Shown: positions 33,020 through 42,167 of the stretch, in pieces
How the letters are laid out: each line of letters opens with the position of its first letter
Numbering within the stretch: the first letter of the stretch is position 1
Assembly: GCA_964633715.1 (NCBI GenBank)
Contig: CAZWHQ010000020.1
Location: forward strand, 10,983-74,982
Length of the DNA stretch: 64,000 bases
Source: JAUWVG01 sp964633715
GTDB taxonomy: Bacteria; Acidobacteriota; Aminicenantia; Aminicenantales; Aminicenantaceae
Direction of reading: 5' to 3'
Made by a program: the position numbers and the translations under genes
The notes under the pieces: generated by a model
The model's input: the letters and a program-made list of their open reading frames with translations, nothing else
What the model was told of the DNA's origin: nothing
Databases searched by the model: none

Positions 33020-34663
33020 TTATTTTTTCAACGAACGGGGAGCTCTCTTTATGTAATTCTGGAGAGGGCTCCCTTTGTATATTTTGGATAAAAACGGAAG
33101 GAGGGCTGGCAGAGCGCGGATTTTTCTCCATAACCGATTGTGATGGAAAACATTCATGGACACTTTGAGCAGCTTTAAAAGGTCTTTTTCATAAGGATAC
33201 CACCAGAGCTGTGTTCTCTTTTTAGAAAAATCAAAACTTATGTATTTAATATTTACGAGTTCTAAAATGCCGTAAGGACCATGAGACCTCCCTATGCCCG
33301 TTTGTTTGACTCCTCCCCACAGGGCCCCGGGTTCGACAAATGAAAAAAGATGGTCGTTTATCGTGACCGAGCCGACATGAAGCCTTTTCGACAGTAAAGA
33401 GGACAGCTTTTTATTTCTTGTCCACACAGAGGCAGTCAATCCATAAATCGAGTCATTAGCAAGAGTAACGGCATCCTGTACATCAGAAAATGTCTTGATA
33501 GGAAGAATGGGACCAAAGGTTTCTTCTGTCATGATTTTCATGCTGTGATCCACTTGAGTGAGCACCGTGGGTTTGAAAAAGTATCCCGGGACATCCTTAA
33601 CTTTTTCTCCGCCCACAAGAATGTTTGCCCCCTTCTCCTTGGCATCTTGAATATGGCCCTCAACGATCTCCAGCTGGGAGGGGACTGTCAGGGGGCCGAC
33701 ATCTGTTCCTGCTTCCAAAGGATTTCCAACCTTGATGTTTTTCGATAGGGCCACAACTTTTTCCATGAATCCTGCCGCCACACTCTGCTGTACGTATACT
33801 CTTTCAATGGAGGAGCAAACTTGTCCGCAGTTGGTGAATGCGCCCCACACAGCCCCGCGGGCTGCTCGGTCGAGGTCTGCATCCTCGAGCACAATCATCG
33901 GGTCTTTTCCCCCAAGTTCGAGAACCACATTGGTTAAATTTCGACTGGCCAGCTCCATCACTCTCTTGCCGGTGGAGGTGCTTCCTGTAAACATGATGGA
34001 GTGAATGTCGGGATGAGTGATCAAATCCTCAGCTTGGGAGATACGACAGCAGACGACATTCAGAACACCTGGGGGGAGTCCGGCTTCTAAAAAAATTTCT
34101 CCAAGCAGGAGAGCCGTAAACGGAGTGGATGAAGATGGCCTGAGAATGACAGAATTCCCCGCTGAGAGGGCGCTGAGAACTTCGGTCAAAGGGATGATGA
34201 AAGGATAATTCCAAGGAGAGATGATCAGTGTGGGGCCAAGGGGATGAAAAGCATATTCGCTTTTTTTGTGCGAGAAATATGTGACGTGATGGACTGCCTT
34301 TTTTGTTTTCAACACCCTTTTTATATTTTTTCCGTAGTAATCCAAAGTCTCAAGGCCGCCCTGGATTTCACTCATCATGGATTCTGGAAGCGGAGACCCT
34401 TTCTCCTTGGAGATGAGAACGGCCGCTTCTTCCCCCCTCTTGAGCAGGATAGCTTTGGCCTTCATAAAAACAGCTTTTTTGTCTTTAAGGGGAAGGGTCG
34501 ACCAAGTCGGGAATGCCTCAGTCGCAGCACGGACGGCTTTTTGACAGTCAGCCGATGAGGCGAGGCTGAATTCACCAAGGGATTCAAGAGTTGCTGGATT
34601 TATGGATTCTTTTTTATCGTCTGTCTCAATACGTTTATTGTTGATGATCAGTCTTCCATCCAT
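33020..34663 (-). CDS. NAD(P)-dependent aldehyde dehydrogenase with C-terminal extension
   Basis: A 547-residue ALDH-superfamily enzyme. FTGSTSTGKRV is the cofactor loop, LELGGKDP carries the general-base Glu (about 270), and NCGQVCSS holds the catalytic Cys (about 304). SPWNYPFIIPLTEVL is typical. About 60 residues beyond the usual end are basic and aromatic (KLLKVSMNVFHHNRLWRKIRAL), perhaps a membrane-contact tail as in fatty-aldehyde dehydrogenases. Substrate is probably a lipid-derived or hydrophobic aldehyde, by inference. Confidence 0.88.
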   Translation of the reverse strand: MDGRLIINNKRIETDDKKESINPATLESLGEFSLASSADCQKAVRAATEAFPTWSTLPLKDKKAVFMKAKAILLKRGEEAAVLISKEKGSPLPESMMSEIQGGLETLDYYGKNIKRVLKTKKAVHHVTYFSHKKSEYAFHPLGPTLIISPWNYPFIIPLTEVLSALSAGNSVILRPSSSTPFTALLLGEIFLEAGLPPGVLNVVCCRISQAEDLITHPDIHSIMFTGSTSTGKRVMELASRNLTNVVLELGGKDPMIVLEDADLDRAARGAVWGAFTNCGQVCSSIERVYVQQSVAAGFMEKVVALSKNIKVGNPLEAGTDVGPLTVPSQLEIVEGHIQDAKEKGANILVGGEKVKDVPGYFFKPTVLTQVDHSMKIMTEETFGPILPIKTFSDVQDAVTLANDSIYGLTASVWTRNKKLSSLLSKRLHVGSVTINDHLFSFVEPGALWGGVKQTGIGRSHGPYGILELVNIKYISFDFSKKRTQLWWYPYEKDLLKLLKVSMNVFHHNRLWRKIRALPALLPFLSKIYKGSPLQNYIKRAPRSLKK

Positions 34664-34668
34664 TCTGA

Positions 34669-35943
34669 TTAGAGCCTCCCGGATATTAATCTTCTACACC
34701 AGGATAAGAAGAGAAAAAAATAGGAATCGATAATTAGATCCAGCCGGAAAAGAGGATTAATAACTCTCCCCCTGAGAAGCCAAAAGAGAACGAGACTTTT
34801 GTGTTTTGGTGGGCAGCCTTTGATTTTAACCTGTTTTCGGGCTTTGACTTTCCCTTGTATTTCTGTGCAGGTTCCAATTTTCATCAGGCGATTTGCTGTG
34901 ACGTCACCTTTATATTTTCCTAACACGACGGTCCATTGCGGAAGTGTTCTCCAGAGTTTTGGTTTGCGGTCCTTAATCATGTACAGCCAGTCGAGGAATA
35001 CCCCATGGCATCCACCGGAACAATAAGGCAAGCCGCACAAAATTTTTATGCCGGCGTCCACCTGATCGACTTTTTTTAGACCCAGATCCCATGTTTTGGT
35101 CCTTTTTTGGATCTCAAAGAGGGAAACGTCTCCCCCTATCGAAATTTCACCTATGTCCATCGGTCCGTAACCTCTCTTGTGGGCGATGTTGAGATAGGGT
35201 ATTTTTTTTGGATCAAGATTAAGGATGTGGGCACAAACAGCATCGTGGGCGACGGGATTTCTGGCTAAAATGACAAGTCCGAGATGAACACCGTGCTGAG
35301 TCATTTGATTTCCGCCGATTGCGGCTTCAACAGCATCTGTGACAATAAGGTCGGGAAGCCCAACTTCTAAAAGATCGGCAATTTTCTGATCGAGTTTAAA
35401 ATTGTGGTTCCACATCCGCTCCCTATCCAAGAGAATTCCGATATTCAGTTTAAGCGCAGCGGTCAGGCCGTGGCTCAAGACATTACTTTTCAATTTTGGA
35501 GCATAAACCAGGAAGTCATTATCCGTGATCGATGTGCCAGTTCTTATGGACTTGTGAACCGTGCCTTGAGAGAGGGGAATACGGATTTTCTTGTCCTCTT
35601 CTAAAGGAACCAGTTTAATTCTGTTTAAGCTTTTCAGATGTGCGTAGCCGGCCCTGCGGAACATTCTGGATGTCGGTAGCCCAGCGCCTGTTTTTTCGGA
35701 GATCGTTATTTTTGAATTTTGGCCGAAAAAAAATCGGAGGGAATGGATCAGACCATCTAAAAACTCAGAACGTGTGTAAGCGGAGGGAGCCACTTTGTGG
35801 TGGGCTAAAACCACATTGGGTTTTATCGTTATGTTCTGTCTTGCCGTTTTTTCTGTTCCCAGTTCATCCATTCCTTCAGTGATGATATTCTGGATGATTT
35901 TGGGATTATATTCAGGGACTCTTCGGAGTAGGACTTTTTCCAT
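34669..35943 (-). CDS. DUF362 family protein (second copy)
   Basis: A 424-residue DUF362 protein. Family segments: TIKPNVVLA, KLKSNVLSHGLTAALKLNIGILLDRERMWNHN, LIVTDAVEAAIGGNQMTQHGVHLGLV and AHDAVCAHILN. The C-terminal part has CGLPYCSGGCHG, a four-Cys cluster, then a hydrophobic tail. The start at 35943 is used because 35954 ends tatC. It shares the family with the gene at 21008 but is longer and Cys-containing. Function unknown. Confidence 0.78.
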   Translation of the reverse strand: MEKVLLRRVPEYNPKIIQNIITEGMDELGTEKTARQNITIKPNVVLAHHKVAPSAYTRSEFLDGLIHSLRFFFGQNSKITISEKTGAGLPTSRMFRRAGYAHLKSLNRIKLVPLEEDKKIRIPLSQGTVHKSIRTGTSITDNDFLVYAPKLKSNVLSHGLTAALKLNIGILLDRERMWNHNFKLDQKIADLLEVGLPDLIVTDAVEAAIGGNQMTQHGVHLGLVILARNPVAHDAVCAHILNLDPKKIPYLNIAHKRGYGPMDIGEISIGGDVSLFEIQKRTKTWDLGLKKVDQVDAGIKILCGLPYCSGGCHGVFLDWLYMIKDRKPKLWRTLPQWTVVLGKYKGDVTANRLMKIGTCTEIQGKVKARKQVKIKGCPPKHKSLVLFWLLRGRVINPLFRLDLIIDSYFFLFLSWCRRLISGRL

Positions 35944-35953
35944 ATCGGATATC

Positions 35954-36727
35954 TTAGCCCGCGAGGGTGTCGTTTGAATTTTTCTCCTGTTTTTCTTTTT
36001 TTCTGCCGAAGATAAGGGCGATGAGAACGCTGAGCCCATAGAGGGCAAGCATGGGAACGGCAATGATACTCTGTGTGACCATATCCGGTGTAGGAGTGAT
36101 GATAGCGGCTACGATAAAAACGGCGAGTACGGCGTACTTGAAATTTTTAATCATCCATTTTGCTGTAAGGATTCCCATCCTGGCAAGAAAAAAAGTCAGA
36201 GTGGGCAGCTCGAAGACTACGGCAATTCCCAGATGAACACGCAGAACCAGGCTGAAATACTTGTCTACCGTAATCATCGCCTGGAATTCAGAGCCCATAC
36301 TTAAGAAGAACCGGACTGCCCAGGGGAAGACGACAAAAAATCCAAACAATGCACCGGATATGAAAAAAACCGATGTGAAAAGAACAAAAGGAATGACGTA
36401 TTTTTTTTCTTTTCGGTAGAGGCCGGGCGCAATGAATAACCAGAATTGATAAAAAATGATTGGAGACATAAAGAAAATGGAAGCAAGAAAGGAGACTTTG
36501 ATGTAGAGCATGAAGGGATCTGTCAGTTTGATAAAGGCTAACTTTTCTCCCTCCGGGAGAAATTTATAAACAGGAATGGCCAGGATATTGAAAAGATCTT
36601 TACTGAAGATCCATGCAGGAATAATCCCCACGATCAAAGCGAGGAAGGAAAAGAAGAGCCTTTTTCGGAGATCTGAAAGATGTTCAAGGAAGGTCATCGA
36701 GTCAGGAGATTTTTTTCCCGCTGTCAT
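35954..36727 (-). CDS. tatC: Sec-independent protein translocase TatC
   Basis: A 257-residue, six-helix twin-arginine translocase core. The N-terminus MTFLEHLSDLRKRLFF (11-26) contains the signal-peptide binding Glu. FYQFWLFIAPGLYRKEKK and VVFELPTLTFFLARMGI are family blocks. The tail is Lys-rich. Its start lies 26 nt inside tatA. Confidence 0.96.
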   Translation of the reverse strand: MTAGKKSPDSMTFLEHLSDLRKRLFFSFLALIVGIIPAWIFSKDLFNILAIPVYKFLPEGEKLAFIKLTDPFMLYIKVSFLASIFFMSPIIFYQFWLFIAPGLYRKEKKYVIPFVLFTSVFFISGALFGFFVVFPWAVRFFLSMGSEFQAMITVDKYFSLVLRVHLGIAVVFELPTLTFFLARMGILTAKWMIKNFKYAVLAVFIVAAIITPTPDMVTQSIIAVPMLALYGLSVLIALIFGRKKEKQEKNSNDTLAG

Positions 36728-36956
36728 TCTTATTTAAATCCTTTTTGAATTCGTCGATCTCGGTTTTAATCTCCTTGAAATCATCGGCCTGAATCTCTTC
36801 TTCAAGTTTTTCCTTGATTTCGTCAGAGGTTTTTCGGAACTCCCTTAAAGCCCGGCCGAGGGACCGGCCGACTTCAGGCAGCTTTTTCGGGCCGAATATC
36901 AAAAGGGCTAGAGCAAAAATGATAATGAGTTCCGGGAATCCAATGTTTCCAAACAT
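36702..36956 (-). CDS. tatA: Sec-independent translocase subunit TatA
   Basis: 84 residues: one N-terminal helix (FPELIIIFALALLIFGPKKLPE, with the FGPKKLP hinge), an amphipathic helix GRSLGRALREFRK, and an acidic/Lys tail. It is TatA-like rather than TatB by length. First gene of a seven-gene operon down to 29819. Confidence 0.95.
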   Translation of the reverse strand: MFGNIGFPELIIIFALALLIFGPKKLPEVGRSLGRALREFRKTSDEIKEKLEEEIQADDFKEIKTEIDEFKKDLNKNDSGKKIS

Positions 36957-36997
36957 ATTTTTATCCAGTTACTAGAGGTCAGGCATTCGGATTAGAA

Positions 36998-37026
36998 AGT
37001 ATATCTTGTGAGCTGAGATAGGTCAA
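36998..37026 (-). promoter_or_regulatory. tatA operon promoter
   Basis: Minus strand TTGACC (37026-37021), a 17-nt spacer and TATACT (37003-36998), 42 nt before the tatA ATG. Close to consensus. Confidence 0.65.
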
Positions 37027-37032
37027 TAGGTC

Positions 37033-37061
37033 TTTACAACCTTCACGAGCTTTGCTAATAT
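37033..37061 (+). promoter_or_regulatory. ctpA promoter
   Basis: TTTACA (37033-37038), a 17-nt spacer and TAATAT (37056-37061). The predicted start near 37068 leaves only about a 12-nt leader before the ATG at 37080. The -35 lies back-to-back with that of the divergent tatA promoter. Confidence 0.5.
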
Positions 37062-37079
37062 CAAAACTAGCCGGATATC

Positions 37080-38663
37080 ATGAAAAAACTAGTCCTCTTT
37101 ACCGCCATCTTTTTTTTGATAGTGCTGTCTGTCGCTTGGGATGAGGATGTCTGGACAAATTCTATCGATAAGATATCAACAATCATCTCCCATATCGAAG
37201 AGAACTATTACAAAAATGTGGATCCCGAAGAATTGGCCTATTCCTCTGTGAGAGGAATGCTCCAAACTCTGGACCCGCATTCGAATTTCCTCGATATGCG
37301 CAGCATGTCACGTCTGACTGAGGATTACAGGGCCAAATATTATGGAACAGGCATGTTGATCCAGCAGCAGGGGGACCGCATTGTTGTTATCTCTCCGATT
37401 GTCGGAGGTCCTGCCTACCGGATGGGTGTGTTGCCCGGAGATGTAGTGTCCCATATAGACGGTGAAACCACAAAAACCATTGACAGCTATGAGGCGATGC
37501 AGAGGCTCCGCGGAAAAAAAGGCACCAAAGTCACCATCACTCTGTCTCGAGAGGGCATGGACCCCTTCGACATAACTATAACCCGAGAGGAGATTCCCCT
37601 CTATAGTGTTCCCTATGCCTTTATTCTCCAGGATGACATCGGCTATATCTTCATCAGAAATTTTGCCGAAACTACTCCCCAGGAACTCAGAGAAAAGATG
37701 GATCTCCTGGAGAGGCAGGGCATGAAAAAACTCATCTTAGACCTTCGCCAAAACGGCGGAGGCGCTTTCCCCCAGTCCCTGGAAATCGCAGACGAGTTTC
37801 TGCCTAGAGGATCTGTTCTTGTCTCCATCCGGGGCCGGAAAGAGCTGTACAACCAGGAAATTAGAGCCATCCAGGCTAACAAGTATGAGAAAATTCCTAT
37901 GATCATCCTGATCGACAACGGAAGTGCCAGCGCTTCGGAGATTGTGAGCGGAGCCATGAAAGATAACGACCGGGCTCTTATTGTGGGAGAGGATTCATTC
38001 GGAAAAGGGCTGGTTCAAACGGTCTTCCCTCTTACGGATGAGACGGCCGTTTCACTGACGATTGCGAAGTATTATACGCCCAGTGGACGGTCGATCCAAA
38101 AGAGCTATGAGAATATCGAGGATTACATTCTTCAAGGTTACCTTCAACCCGTTGAAGTTCCAGAGGAAGAAAGAGAGGTCACATATACTGCTCAAGGAAG
38201 AAAAGTCTTAGGACAGGGGGGAATTACTCCGGATTACAAGGTGACTTTTACAAATAAGTTTTTTACTTTTTCGATACAAAGAATTGGGGCCTTTTTTTCC
38301 TATGCGCGAAAATTTGTTACAAAAAAAACGGCCCTGTCTCAGCTTTATGTTCTTCCCGACGAACTCAGTAAAAAGAATGCGAACTTGAAGGATAAAAAGA
38401 TTTTGGATGAAAATTTTGTAGTGGATGACTTAGTTCTGGAAGATTTTAAGGCCCATCTTAAAGATTTGGATTTTTCCTATAAATCTGAAGATTTTAAAGA
38501 CGCCCTTGAAGAAATAAAGAGGGAAATTAAAAAGGAAATATTCTCTTCAGTTTGGGGAGTCGAGCGCGGGCACAAGGTGCTTATGAATAATGATCCTGTG
38601 GTTCAAAAGGCTGTAGAGGTTTTTCCGGAATCGGAAGCCCTCCTGAAAAAATCCTCCAAGTAA
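37080..38663 (+). CDS. ctpA: Carboxy-terminal processing protease (S41, CtpA type)
   Basis: A 527-residue periplasmic serine protease. It has an N-terminal signal/anchor (MKKLVLFTAIFFLIVLSVAW), a PDZ domain (about 88-168), and a tail-specific protease domain with NGSASASEI (catalytic S284) and EDSFGKGLVQ (K309), spaced as in E. coli Prc. A C-terminal helical extension of about 150 residues is charged. It cleaves exported proteins from their C-terminus. Confidence 0.94.
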   Translation: MKKLVLFTAIFFLIVLSVAWDEDVWTNSIDKISTIISHIEENYYKNVDPEELAYSSVRGMLQTLDPHSNFLDMRSMSRLTEDYRAKYYGTGMLIQQQGDRIVVISPIVGGPAYRMGVLPGDVVSHIDGETTKTIDSYEAMQRLRGKKGTKVTITLSREGMDPFDITITREEIPLYSVPYAFILQDDIGYIFIRNFAETTPQELREKMDLLERQGMKKLILDLRQNGGGAFPQSLEIADEFLPRGSVLVSIRGRKELYNQEIRAIQANKYEKIPMIILIDNGSASASEIVSGAMKDNDRALIVGEDSFGKGLVQTVFPLTDETAVSLTIAKYYTPSGRSIQKSYENIEDYILQGYLQPVEVPEEEREVTYTAQGRKVLGQGGITPDYKVTFTNKFFTFSIQRIGAFFSYARKFVTKKTALSQLYVLPDELSKKNANLKDKKILDENFVVDDLVLEDFKAHLKDLDFSYKSEDFKDALEEIKREIKKEIFSSVWGVERGHKVLMNNDPVVQKAVEVFPESEALLKKSSK

Positions 38664-38989
38664 GCCTTACTTCCTCTCTTAAAATAATCGCAAGAAGGCA
38701 TCTTTATTTTAGAGTCGGACCTGTGACCCATTACGCGTTCTGCCCCCATCACAGAAGTTGTGAATGGTGACAGAGACGACGACGTCCTCCGTGCGCCTCA
38801 ACTGAAGGATTTATCAGAGCGTTGGGGAAAACGAAACGTGGTTTCTCATCACTTTACAGAACTCTTCTGACAGAAAAATAGAGATGCCTTCCTGCATGTG
38901 TTTCAATGATTTTTTATTATTGCTATAATGATAAACTCAATTTATTTAGTCAAAACTTCTTTCGGACTGACTAAAATAGGGAGGGAAAA
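38664..38989. other. Intergenic region before rpiB, no gene found
   Basis: 326 nt. The 3' part holds the rpiB promoter. The first 200 nt contain a 36-codon GTG frame (38760-38870) without a ribosome site and with no recognisable family. I see no tRNA, stable hairpin with T tract, or riboswitch. Confidence 0.5.
38901..38929 (+). promoter_or_regulatory. Promoter of the rpiB-SHMT-purDE operon
   Basis: A perfect TATAAT (38924-38929) with a weak TTTCAA (38901-38906) 17 nt upstream. The predicted start near 38936 leaves about a 54-nt leader with GGGAGG before the rpiB ATG. Confidence 0.55.
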
Positions 38990-39445
38990 ATGAGGATTGT
39001 GATCGCCTCTGACCATGCCGGATTTGATCTGAAAAAAAAGATTGTGGACGGCCTCGAAGCTAGAGGTATTGACTTTTTCGATGTAGGAACACACTCAGAG
39101 GAGAGGGTTGATTATGTCGACTACGGCGAAGAGGCTATGATAAGATTGACTTCCGGTGAGTTCGACAGGGCCATCCTTGTGTGTGGTGCAGGCCTAGGAA
39201 TGACCATTGTGGCCAACAAATTTAAAGGAGTAAGAGGAACTCTCTGTTTGGACGAATATATGGCCGAGATGAGCCGCGCACATAATGACTCAAACTGCCT
39301 GACTTTGGCAGGAAGAATCCTTCCTGCAGACGAAGCCCTGCGCATTTTGGATGTCTGGTTGAACACCGCGTTTGAAGCAGGCCGTCATCAGACAAGGCTC
39401 GATAAGTTAAAAGATTTGGAAAATAGAAATTTTTTAAGTGAATAA
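38990..39445 (+). CDS. rpiB: Ribose-5-phosphate isomerase B
   Basis: 151 residues of the RpiB/LacAB fold, interconverting ribose-5-P and ribulose-5-P. Landmarks are IASDHAGFDLK at the N-terminus, the catalytic Cys in VCGAGLGMTIVANKFKGVR, and AHNDSNCLTLAGR. Strong GGGAGG ribosome site. It opens an operon leading to purine synthesis and can supply PRPP precursor. Confidence 0.93.
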   Translation: MRIVIASDHAGFDLKKKIVDGLEARGIDFFDVGTHSEERVDYVDYGEEAMIRLTSGEFDRAILVCGAGLGMTIVANKFKGVRGTLCLDEYMAEMSRAHNDSNCLTLAGRILPADEALRILDVWLNTAFEAGRHQTRLDKLKDLENRNFLSE

Positions 39446-39459
39446 GAGGAGATAAGAAA

Positions 39460-40893
39460 ATGCTTTTGCTGTCACAAAAAGCCAATAAATTATTCCGCAG
39501 AATTGAAAAAAACAACATATGGAGGCAGAAAGATTCTGTGAATCTAATCCCTTCGGAATCCACTCCTTCCCTGCTGGTAAAGATGTGTGAGATTTCCGAT
39601 CCTTCAGGCCGCTATGCCGAGCATAGGACCATGAAAGGAGAAGAAATTTATTTTTATCAGGGGATTGATTTTATCAAGGATGTTGAAAAGGAAGTCCGGG
39701 AAGAGCTGGGAAAGTTTTTTGGATGCGCGGAGGTCGAACCCCGTACGATTAGCGGTCAAATGGCCAATGAAGTGGTTTTTAAGGCATTGGTCCGTTTTGT
39801 CAACCGCGGACGACCGGAAGGCCAGCCAATGCGCAAATTGAAACTGGTCATGAACAACGATCTGACTAAGGGCGGGCACCTCAGTTCCCAGCCTATGGGA
39901 GCTCTTTTTAACTATGTGGCCGAAAATCCTGAAACAGGAAAGGATAATGTTGTCAATTTTCCAGTCCAGGAAGGTAATCTCTATAAAATTGACAATGAAA
40001 AACTGGGGGAGGATATCGATCGGCTGAGACCTGAACTTATTGTATTCGGTAAAAGCATGTTTATCTGTCAAGAACCGATCGCCTTTATTTATGATTTGGT
40101 CAAAGACTGGAAGGATAAACCCCTTATTATGTTTGATATGGCCCATGTGCTGGGGCTTTTTGGAGCCTTCCAGGATCCTTTGGCTGAAGGGGCTGACGTG
40201 ATCACAGGAAGCACGCATAAGACATTTTTTGGCCCTCAGAGGGGAGTGATTGCCGGGAATTTCCCTAAAGGATCTCCCCTGCGGAAGCTCTGGTTGGATA
40301 TAAAAAACCGAGCTTTTCCTGGCTCGACAAGCAATCATCATTTGGGAACTCTACTGGGCCTTCTGATGGCCAGTTATGAAATGAATGCATTTAAGGAGAA
40401 CTACCAGAAAAAAGTCAGAGTCAATGCCAAAGCTTTTGCCAAATCCTTGAAAAATAAGGGCGTCTCTGTAGAGGGAGATGAAACTATTGGATTCACTGAA
40501 ACACATCAGGTCCTTATACGTGTTAAGGAGTTTGGGGATGGGATGGAGATCGCTCGTCGTTTAGAAGACAACAATATTTTGACCAACTATCAGGCGCTTC
40601 CCGATGATGAGACCTTTCTTGAACCCAGCGGAATCCGGATGGGCGTTCAGGAGATGACGCGGTTTGGTATGGAAGAAAAAGATTTCGATATTCTTTCCGG
40701 TTTCATCGCTGACATCGTCACCAAAGGCCTTAATCCTAAAGAAGAGGTGAGAGTTTTCCGTCAAAATTTCCTCAAAATGAAATTTTGCCTTTCTCCTGAA
40801 GAAGCCCTTCCCTTGGCAGTACGGGTGTTAAAAAGCGCCTTTCCTCACCCGGGTTTTGTCGAGAAATTGATGGATAATATGGAGATAAAATGA
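39460..40893 (+). CDS. Serine hydroxymethyltransferase family enzyme
   Basis: 477 residues of the SHMT/GlyA PLP family, which makes glycine and methylene-THF from serine. Seen: NLIPSEST (28-35), SGRYAEHR, FDMAHVLGLFG with D226 and H229, and the Schiff-base lysine K254 in GSTHKTFFGPQRG, where classical SHMT has TTTTHKTLRGPRGG. It is longer than standard GlyA (about 415-420), with altered active-site loop and C-terminus. The substrate could differ, but placement before purD, which consumes glycine, supports the classic reaction. Confidence 0.82.
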   Translation: MLLLSQKANKLFRRIEKNNIWRQKDSVNLIPSESTPSLLVKMCEISDPSGRYAEHRTMKGEEIYFYQGIDFIKDVEKEVREELGKFFGCAEVEPRTISGQMANEVVFKALVRFVNRGRPEGQPMRKLKLVMNNDLTKGGHLSSQPMGALFNYVAENPETGKDNVVNFPVQEGNLYKIDNEKLGEDIDRLRPELIVFGKSMFICQEPIAFIYDLVKDWKDKPLIMFDMAHVLGLFGAFQDPLAEGADVITGSTHKTFFGPQRGVIAGNFPKGSPLRKLWLDIKNRAFPGSTSNHHLGTLLGLLMASYEMNAFKENYQKKVRVNAKAFAKSLKNKGVSVEGDETIGFTETHQVLIRVKEFGDGMEIARRLEDNNILTNYQALPDDETFLEPSGIRMGVQEMTRFGMEEKDFDILSGFIADIVTKGLNPKEEVRVFRQNFLKMKFCLSPEEALPLAVRVLKSAFPHPGFVEKLMDNMEIK

Positions 40894-42167
40894 ATATTCT
40901 AGTTATTGGCTCAGGGGGAAGAGAACATGCTTTGGCGTGGAAAATTGCTCAAAGCCCTCGTTTAAAAAAACTCTATACGGCTCCAGGAAATCCGGGAACG
41001 CAAAGCATTGGAGAAAATGTGGACATCGATCCCTCCGATATCCCGACTTTAGTGGAGTTTGCCATAAAAAAGAATATTGATCTGACGGTTGTCGGGCCGG
41101 AGCTCCCCTTAACTCTGGGGATCACAGATGAGTTCGAGAAAAAAGGATTGAAGATCTTTGGCCCGAGAAAGAATGCTGCCGAACTCGAGGGGAGCAAAGT
41201 GTTTGCCAAAAAATTTATGCAGCGTCATAAAATTCCCACTGGAAAGTTTACGGTTGCCGACTCTGTTGAAAAAGCCAAAGCCTGCATCGATGCCGAAGAG
41301 TTCGGATTTCCAGTGGTCGTAAAGGCCGATGGTCTGGCTGCCGGGAAAGGTGTCATTGTTTGCAAGGACAAACCTGAGGCATATGATGCGGTCCATACTA
41401 TCATGGTAGAAAAGAAGTTTAAAGATGCCGGAAAACGTATTGTTATCGAGGAATTTTTAACAGGTGAAGAGGTCTCATTTATTGTTGTGACCGATGGAAT
41501 TCAAATTCTGCCCTTTGTGACCACCATGGACCACAAGGCTCTCCTTGAGGGGGATAAAGGGCCGAATACCGGTGGGATGGGAGCAATCTCTCCCTCTCCT
41601 TTTATAAACAAGGACTTGTTCAGTGAAGTCATGAAGGATATCGTTTTTTCAACTATAGCCCGCATGCTTGAAGAGGGGAGAACATATAAAGGGGTTCTCT
41701 ATGTTGGATTGATGCTCACGGAAGAAGGACCCAAAGTACTCGAGTACAACTGCCGCTTTGGCGATCCGGAAACACAACCACAAATGCTGCGTCTAAAAAG
41801 CGATATCGTGGATATTTTCCTTGCTGCTCTCGAGGGGAGCCTTGTCGAAGATCAAATCCAATGGATTCGAAAAGCTTCGGGTTGTGTGGTCCTTGCCTCT
41901 GGGGGGTATCCGGAAAAGTACGAAAAAGGGAAAAAAATATCGGGTCTCGAAGAATTCGATTTGAGTTCTGATATAATCATTTTCCATGCGGGGACAAAAT
42001 TTGAAAACAACACCTATCTGACCAATGGAGGGAGGGTATTAAATGTGTGTGCTTCGGAAAAGACATTGGCCGAGACGATGGGCAAAATAAACAAAGCCAT
42101 AAACAAAATCGATTTTGAAGGCATGTACTACAGGAAAGATATCGGTATTATGAAAAAGGAGGAGTGA
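40890..42167 (+). CDS. purD: Phosphoribosylamine-glycine ligase
   Basis: 425-residue ATP-grasp ligase for the second step of purine synthesis (PRA + glycine + ATP to GAR). Seen: NILVIGSGGREHALAWK, VGPELPLTLGI, VVKADGLAAGKGV (ATP-grasp), NTGGMGAISPSP, and EYNCRFGDPETQ with Mg ligands. Overlaps SHMT by 4 nt and purE by 1 nt. Confidence 0.97.
   Translation: MNILVIGSGGREHALAWKIAQSPRLKKLYTAPGNPGTQSIGENVDIDPSDIPTLVEFAIKKNIDLTVVGPELPLTLGITDEFEKKGLKIFGPRKNAAELEGSKVFAKKFMQRHKIPTGKFTVADSVEKAKACIDAEEFGFPVVVKADGLAAGKGVIVCKDKPEAYDAVHTIMVEKKFKDAGKRIVIEEFLTGEEVSFIVVTDGIQILPFVTTMDHKALLEGDKGPNTGGMGAISPSPFINKDLFSEVMKDIVFSTIARMLEEGRTYKGVLYVGLMLTEEGPKVLEYNCRFGDPETQPQMLRLKSDIVDIFLAALEGSLVEDQIQWIRKASGCVVLASGGYPEKYEKGKKISGLEEFDLSSDIIIFHAGTKFENNTYLTNGGRVLNVCASEKTLAETMGKINKAINKIDFEGMYYRKDIGIMKKEE

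Noticed and set aside
38760..38870. 36-codon GTG frame in the ctpA-rpiB gap
   Set aside because: No ribosome site, no family resemblance, and it lies just before the rpiB promoter.
39604..40341. 245-codon antisense frame opposite the SHMT gene
   Set aside because: It is the mirror of a strongly conserved coding region and has no protein-family features.
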